Shown one piece after another: positions 13,754-17,635 of a stretch of DNA of 17,635 nucleotides. Origin of the DNA: JAVEYA01 sp034003745. GTDB taxonomy: Bacteria; Bacillota; Peptococcia; DRI-13; PHAD01. Position numbers and translations under genes: made by a program. The stretch's first letter is position 1, and the number at the start of each line of letters is the position of its first letter. Where the stretch lies: NCBI GenBank assembly GCA_034003745.1, contig JAVEYA010000044.1, forward strand, positions 1 through 17,635, given 5' to 3'. The notes below the pieces were generated by a model. It made no database searches. It had not been told where the DNA came from and worked only from the letters and a program-made list of their open reading frames with translations.

Positions 13754-14962
13754 TTATTCGAGATTGCAGGGGCAGTCTGCCGGCGCATAGCCGTAATCGG
13801 GTTCCGCTTCCGCATCCTCCTGCTGTGACCTTAAATCCGCCACCACGGCCGGAATTATTTTCAGCGCATAATCGATCTCTTCCCCTGTGGTTTTCCGACC
13901 CAGAGTCAGACGCAGCGCGCCTTGGGCCAGTTCCTTATCCAGTCCCATGGCCATAAGCACATGGGACGCTTGGGCAGAAGGGGCCGAGCAGGCCGAAGCG
14001 CTGGAAGCCGCAATCCCTTCCTCATCCAGAGCGGCCAGCAAATCCGCCGCCTTAAGCCCGGCTACGGCTATGTTTACATTGCATGCGACTCTTCTTTCCG
14101 GATGTCCGTTTATTTTAATTTGCGGAATCCGCTCCTGCAAGCCTTTTTGCAGTCTATCCCGCAGCCCGGCCTGCCTTTGCATTTCGGGCGCCATCTCCCG
14201 GATGGCCAGTTCCGCTGCCAGACCCATTCCGGCAATGCCGGGCAGATTTTCCGTCCCCGGCCTAAAAGAGCCTTCCTGTTTACCGCCATAAAAAAGAGGC
14301 CTGAGTTCGACGCCTTCTCTGATATAAAGAAAGCCCGTCCCTTTGGGCCCATAAATCTTATGACTCGAAGCCGACAGAAGGTCCGCGCCAAATTCTTCGA
14401 CGTCCACCGGAATCTTGCCGAAGGAGCCCACGGCATCCACATGAAAAAGAGTCTTGTTCTTTTTGGCCAGCCGGCCGATTTCTGTGATGGGCTGAATCGT
14501 TCCCACTTCATTATTGGCGTGCATAACCGACAATAAAATGGTGTCCCTGCGCAAAGCCGCCTCTATGTCGGCGAGCACGACCATACCGTATGCATCCACC
14601 GGCAGAACAGTCAGTTCAAAGCCGGCAGCTTCCAGGAATTTAAACGCTGCCAGGACGGCCTCATGCTCTATCGCCGATGTGATCAGGTGTCTGCCCTGAC
14701 CGGCATAGCGGTAAGCTGCGCCGATAATGGCCAGGTTATCGCTTTCCGTCCCGCCGGAAGTAAAGACAATCTCTGCCGGCGAAGCATTAACAGCGTCCGC
14801 AATCTGTTGGCGCGCCCTTTCCATGGCCAAATGGGCCGCCTTTCCGAAAGTATGGACGCTGGAAGGATTGCCGAACTGATCCGTCATATAGTGATTGGTT
14901 ATTTCCGCCGCTTCCGGGCGGACGGGCGTGGTGGCGCTGTGGTCCAGATAAATGTCCTGCAT
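13754..14962 (-). CDS. nifS: Cysteine desulfurase (NifS/IscS type)
   Basis: A 402-residue PLP enzyme that takes sulfur from cysteine, leaving alanine, and passes it on as persulfide for Fe-S cluster or tRNA thiolation. The PLP lysine is K202 (SSHKIYGPKG), H100 stacks on the cofactor, and D176 (HVDAVG) binds the ring nitrogen. The catalytic cysteine is C325 in SASACSAPSAQASHVL; the short Ala/Ser loop around it is of the group I type. The C-terminus carries an unusual tail of about 23 residues ending in CPCNLE. ATG at 14962 has AAGGAG ten bases upstream. It follows rarA by 14 bases and ends at a strong terminator. The scaffold gene nifU, an Rrf2 regulator and mnmA, often neighbours in Clostridia, are not next to it here. 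Confidence 0.94.
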   Translation of the reverse strand: MQDIYLDHSATTPVRPEAAEITNHYMTDQFGNPSSVHTFGKAAHLAMERARQQIADAVNASPAEIVFTSGGTESDNLAIIGAAYRYAGQGRHLITSAIEHEAVLAAFKFLEAAGFELTVLPVDAYGMVVLADIEAALRRDTILLSVMHANNEVGTIQPITEIGRLAKKNKTLFHVDAVGSFGKIPVDVEEFGADLLSASSHKIYGPKGTGFLYIREGVELRPLFYGGKQEGSFRPGTENLPGIAGMGLAAELAIREMAPEMQRQAGLRDRLQKGLQERIPQIKINGHPERRVACNVNIAVAGLKAADLLAALDEEGIAASSASACSAPSAQASHVLMAMGLDKELAQGALRLTLGRKTTGEEIDYALKIIPAVVADLRSQQEDAEAEPDYGYAPADCPCNLE

Positions 14963-14976
14963 GGCGTGTCATCTCC

Positions 14977-16287
14977 TTAAGGCTTCTTTGCGTCCACACC
15001 CTTATCCTTTCCCATCAGCGACGGTTTATAATACTTGGCATTTTTTAACTCCTTGGGCAGATACTCCTGTTGAACATAATGCCCCGGGTAACTGTGCGGG
15101 TATTGGTAGCCGCGGCCATGTCCCAGATTCTTGGCAGCCGGGTAACTGGCGTCACGCAGATGCAGCGGCACCGGTCCATAAGCGCCCTGAGCGACGTCGT
15201 TCATAGCGTCGTAAATCCCCAGTACGGAATTGCTCTTGGGCGCGCAGGCAATGTATAAAGCGGCCTCCGCGATTAAAAGCCGCCCTTCCGGCAGGCCTAC
15301 CTGTTCAAAAGCCTGGGCAGCCGCGTTGGCTACCACCAGCGCCTGGGGGTCCGCTAAGCCTACATCCTCCGCCGCGTGAATCAAAATCCGGCGCAATATT
15401 GCCCGGGGGTCTTCTCCGGCCTGCAGCATCCTGCCCAGGTAATGCAGGACGGCGTCGGGGTCGGAGCCGCGCATGCTCTTAATGAAGGCGGACATGACAT
15501 CGTAATGCTGGTCGCCCATCTTATCATAAATAACCGCTTTTTCCTGGATAGATTCTTCCGCTATGGCCAAATCAATCCGCCGGATCCCCGCTTCGTCCGG
15601 TAAAGTCGACAACACGGCCAGTTCCAGCCCGTTTAGAGCCAGCCTGGCGTCGCCCCGGGCGGAGTCGGCCAAGTAAGCCAGCGCTTCGGGGGAAATCTCC
15701 AGGCGGTAATTGCCTAAGCCCCGTTCCTTGTCCTGAATGGCCGCTTCCAGTAAAGCCTTTAACTCAACCGTGCCGAGGGGTTGCAGTCCAAACAGGCGCG
15801 AACGGGATAACAACGGCGAAATTACGCTGAAATACGGATTCTCGGTCGTTGCGCCGATTAAGACGATTTTTCCTTCTTCCACCGCGGGCAGCAGGGCGTC
15901 CTGCTGGGCTTTGTTGAAGCGGTGTATCTCATCAATGAAAACGATGGTGCCCTGCTGATAGTAGCTGGTGCGCTCTTCCGCTTCCTTGACCACCTTACGG
16001 AGATCCGCCACTCCCGACGTCACCGCGTTTAAAGTAACGAAATGCGCTTTGGTCACCTGGGAAATAACAAAAGCCAGGCTGGTCTTTCCACTCCCCGGCG
16101 GGCCATAAAAAATGAGCGAACCCAGTTGGTCCGCCTCAATCGCTCTTCTCAGCAGCCTTCCTTTACCCACGATTTCTTCTTGTCCCACGACTTCGTCCAG
16201 CGTCCGGGGACGCATTCTGGCAGCGAGCGGAGTTCTGCCTTTTATGCTGTTATTTTTGGATAGGGTAAACAAATCATCCATCTTCAT
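14977..16287 (-). CDS. rarA: Replication-associated recombination protein A (RarA/MgsA)
   Basis: A 436-residue AAA+ ATPase of usual length that acts at stalled replication forks together with the clamp-loader/SSB machinery. Walker A is GPPGSGKT (62-69), Walker B is IVFIDEIHRF (115-124), sensor 1 is GATTENP (145-151), and the arginine finger lies in SPLLSRSR (157-164). The C-terminal tetramerisation domain has the family marks RGSDPDAVLHYLGRM and the segment ending in GRGYQYPHSYPGHYV. ATG at 16287 has GGGAG eight bases upstream; ATG 16281 with GGGGGG is equally possible. A promoter is predicted at 16329-16357, and nifS follows 14 bases downstream, so they form one unit. It is divergent from the hydrogenase-like gene. 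Confidence 0.95.
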   Translation of the reverse strand: MKMDDLFTLSKNNSIKGRTPLAARMRPRTLDEVVGQEEIVGKGRLLRRAIEADQLGSLIFYGPPGSGKTSLAFVISQVTKAHFVTLNAVTSGVADLRKVVKEAEERTSYYQQGTIVFIDEIHRFNKAQQDALLPAVEEGKIVLIGATTENPYFSVISPLLSRSRLFGLQPLGTVELKALLEAAIQDKERGLGNYRLEISPEALAYLADSARGDARLALNGLELAVLSTLPDEAGIRRIDLAIAEESIQEKAVIYDKMGDQHYDVMSAFIKSMRGSDPDAVLHYLGRMLQAGEDPRAILRRILIHAAEDVGLADPQALVVANAAAQAFEQVGLPEGRLLIAEAALYIACAPKSNSVLGIYDAMNDVAQGAYGPVPLHLRDASYPAAKNLGHGRGYQYPHSYPGHYVQQEYLPKELKNAKYYKPSLMGKDKGVDAKKP

Positions 16288-16328
16288 CCCCCCTGCTCCC
16301 TAACACTATTATTTTACCCTGAGCAGAC

Positions 16329-16357
16329 ATTATTCCGCAAGATTGGCTTTTTGTCCA
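16329..16357 (-). promoter_or_regulatory. Promoter of rarA-nifS
   Basis: On the minus strand TGGACA (16357-16352, five of six), a 17-base spacer and AATAAT (16334-16329, five of six), about 40 bases upstream of the rarA start. Confidence 0.6.
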
Positions 16358-16378
16358 AATATTTTATAAATTCCGCCC

Positions 16379-16409
16379 TTTTGTAGGAATTTTGATATTT
16401 TTGTAGAAT
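16379..16409 (+). promoter_or_regulatory. Direct repeats and possible promoter of the hydrogenase-like gene
   Basis: TTGTAGGAAT (16381-16390) and TTGTAGAATA (16401-16410) are near-identical and spaced by 20 bases, about two helix turns. The first can serve as a weak -35 (TTGTAG) and the second contains a good -10 (TAGAAT, 16404-16409) with a 17-base spacer. A related TTTTTGTCCAAAT stands at 16348-16360. Confidence 0.4.
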
Positions 16410-16421
16410 ACCTATCTATCG

Positions 16422-16439
16422 CAGTATGCAATCATACTG
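16422..16439. promoter_or_regulatory. Perfect palindrome upstream of the hydrogenase-like gene
   Basis: CAGTATG and CATACTG are perfect seven-base arms around CAAT. It would lie just after the start point of the predicted promoter at 16381-16409 and 56 bases upstream of the ATG, the position of a repressor operator. No family consensus was recognised. Confidence 0.5.
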
Positions 16440-16495
16440 ATTTCATTTTTTAATTAATTATCTTTACGAATTAACTATAAAGGAGTTATCAGCCT

Positions 16496-17635
16496 ATGCA
16501 AGAGCTTGTCAAAGTCATCGACATCATTGAGGATAATTGCATGAACTGCCACAAATGCATTTCCGTCTGCCCGGTTAAATTCTGCAACGATGCCAGCGGC
16601 GATATCGTCAAACTGAACGATAATCTGTGCATCGGCTGCGGCGCCTGTATCGAGGCCTGCATTGAAGCCCACGGCCATGTGGAAGAAAAAAGCGCCAGAA
16701 TTCCCGTCGATGACGCTTCCTTGTTTCTGGAAGCCCTGGGAGTCAAGAATATCGCCGCACTGGTTGCACCGGCGGCACACAGCAATTTTGAGCTGAAAAA
16801 AATGATTACGGGCCTGAAGCAACTCGGTGTGAAAGGCGTTTTTGACGTTTCGCTGGGAGCGGAAATTACCATCGCCGCCTACCACGAGACTTTAGTTTCC
16901 GGAGAAATGGCGCCCCCCATCATTGCCCAACCCTGTCCGGCCATTGTCAAATACATTGAGCTGCAATATCCCGCGCTTATCAAACACCTGGCGCCTTCAG
17001 GCAGCCCCGTTCACGACATCGCCGTTTATGTGAAAAAGCATTATCCCCAATATGACGAATTTGTCTTTATCTCGCCCTGTCTGGCCAAACGCCGGGAGTT
17101 CGCGGACAGCAAGATTATCCGGTATAATGTTACCTTCAAATCCTTGTCCAAAATTTTTAAAGATAAGAATATTGACCTCGCCCGTTTGGAAGAAAGCGAA
17201 TTTACCGGCCCTGTCGAAGGCCACGTCGCCGTCAACTTTTCCACACCCGGCGGTCTGAAAGAGTCCTATCTTTATGCCTATCCCCAGACCCCGCCCAGCG
17301 CCATAACCAAAATCGAAGGCCCGCTGGTCTATAACAAATACCTCGCCGACCTGGATAACTCCATCCGAAAAAACGCCGCCCGCCTGCCGGTGGTCGTCGA
17401 TATCCTTAATTGTGAAAAAGGCTGCAATATGGGGCCGGGGACCATCAACCACCATGAATCCATTGATAGAATCGAAGGAGCCATCTCCGACAGGACTTAC
17501 ACCAATATCAAACAGAACAAAGGCAATCACCGCGCCCTGCAGAGATTTCTGCACTATACTCTGCGCAATAACGATTTCGGCTATTACCATTACCGCGACC
17601 TTTCGGAAAATAATACGATCATTCTATTTTCCGAG
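16496..17635 (+). CDS. [FeFe]-hydrogenase-like protein with N-terminal 2[4Fe-4S] ferredoxin domain, probable sensor; 3' end missing
   Basis: The 380 codons from ATG 16496 stay open to the window edge. AAGGAG lies ten bases upstream. Residues 10-60 hold two [4Fe-4S] motifs (C15, C18, C21, C25 and C45, C48, C51, C55). Residues 85-360 match the large-subunit C-terminal domain of iron-only hydrogenase. The four H-cluster cysteines are kept: C147 (AQPCPAI), C195 (ISPCLAKRREF), C306 and C310 (LNCEKGCNMGPG), with K198 also present. In catalytic enzymes the first motif is TSCCPxW; here the proton-transfer cysteine is Pro146 and the end is not Trp, and the methionine of MPC is Ser193. Known sensory [FeFe] hydrogenases also lack that cysteine, so a sensor is likely. 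Relatives often continue with another Fe-S segment, a PAS domain and a phosphatase or kinase output; that part would lie outside the window. It is divergent from rarA. Confidence 0.87.
   Translation, partial: MQELVKVIDIIEDNCMNCHKCISVCPVKFCNDASGDIVKLNDNLCIGCGACIEACIEAHGHVEEKSARIPVDDASLFLEALGVKNIAALVAPAAHSNFELKKMITGLKQLGVKGVFDVSLGAEITIAAYHETLVSGEMAPPIIAQPCPAIVKYIELQYPALIKHLAPSGSPVHDIAVYVKKHYPQYDEFVFISPCLAKRREFADSKIIRYNVTFKSLSKIFKDKNIDLARLEESEFTGPVEGHVAVNFSTPGGLKESYLYAYPQTPPSAITKIEGPLVYNKYLADLDNSIRKNAARLPVVVDILNCEKGCNMGPGTINHHESIDRIEGAISDRTYTNIKQNKGNHRALQRFLHYTLRNNDFGYYHYRDLSENNTIILFSE

Noticed and set aside
16475..17590. Minus-strand frames of 120-200 residues
   Set aside because: They are antisense shadows of the plus-strand hydrogenase-like gene, whose cysteine motifs are unmistakable.

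Overview
The window looks like a chromosomal housekeeping region of an anaerobic Firmicute (Clostridia or Negativicutes, possibly a Sporomusaceae-like or Peptococcaceae-like organism; the class is inference). The basis is the gene order alaS - ireB - ruvX - DUF1292 - mltG - trmR - U32 protease-like gene, which is a Firmicute arrangement (compare B. subtilis yrrL-yrrM-yrrN-yrrO), plus strong GGAGG-type ribosome sites, several low-GC-Gram-positive style promoters, ferredoxin-domain proteins and an [FeFe]-hydrogenase-like protein. No tRNA, rRNA, CRISPR array, insertion sequence or phage gene was seen.

Layout. Positions 1-288 hold no convincing gene, only an open frame without a start. Position 289-732 (-) is a four-helix membrane protein of unknown function. 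From about 16290 down to 952 almost everything is on the minus strand, in several transcription units: rarA-nifS (ending at a strong terminator at 13716-13745); PRC-barrel - zinc ribbon - YtxH-like - AI-2E family transporter; alaS-ireB (own promoter and an attenuator-like leader); aldo/keto reductase-ferredoxin fusion with ruvX; DUF1292 protein (own promoter); VanW-family protein; and mltG-trmR-trhP-DUF4911 (promoter at 4081-4110, terminator at 833-870). Only two genes are on the plus strand: an enoyl-CoA hydratase (10861-11655), divergent from alaS, and an [FeFe]-hydrogenase-like protein (16496 to the window end, incomplete), divergent from rarA.

How the genes fit together. trmR and the U32 gene are expected to make 5-hydroxy- and then 5-methoxyuridine at tRNA position 34, with a tightly overlapping DUF4911 gene of unknown role. 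mltG and the VanW protein act on or near peptidoglycan. alaS charges tRNA-Ala; rarA and ruvX serve DNA replication/recombination and RNA/DNA processing. nifS supplies sulfur for Fe-S clusters. The hydrogenase-like protein keeps the four H-cluster cysteines but lacks the proton-transfer cysteine, which suggests a sensor rather than an enzyme.

Most worth a second look: the mutually exclusive hairpins in the alaS leader without a recognisable T-box, the hydrogenase-like sensor with its palindromic control region, the trmR-trhP-DUF4911 module, and two metabolic genes inserted into otherwise conserved housekeeping order.
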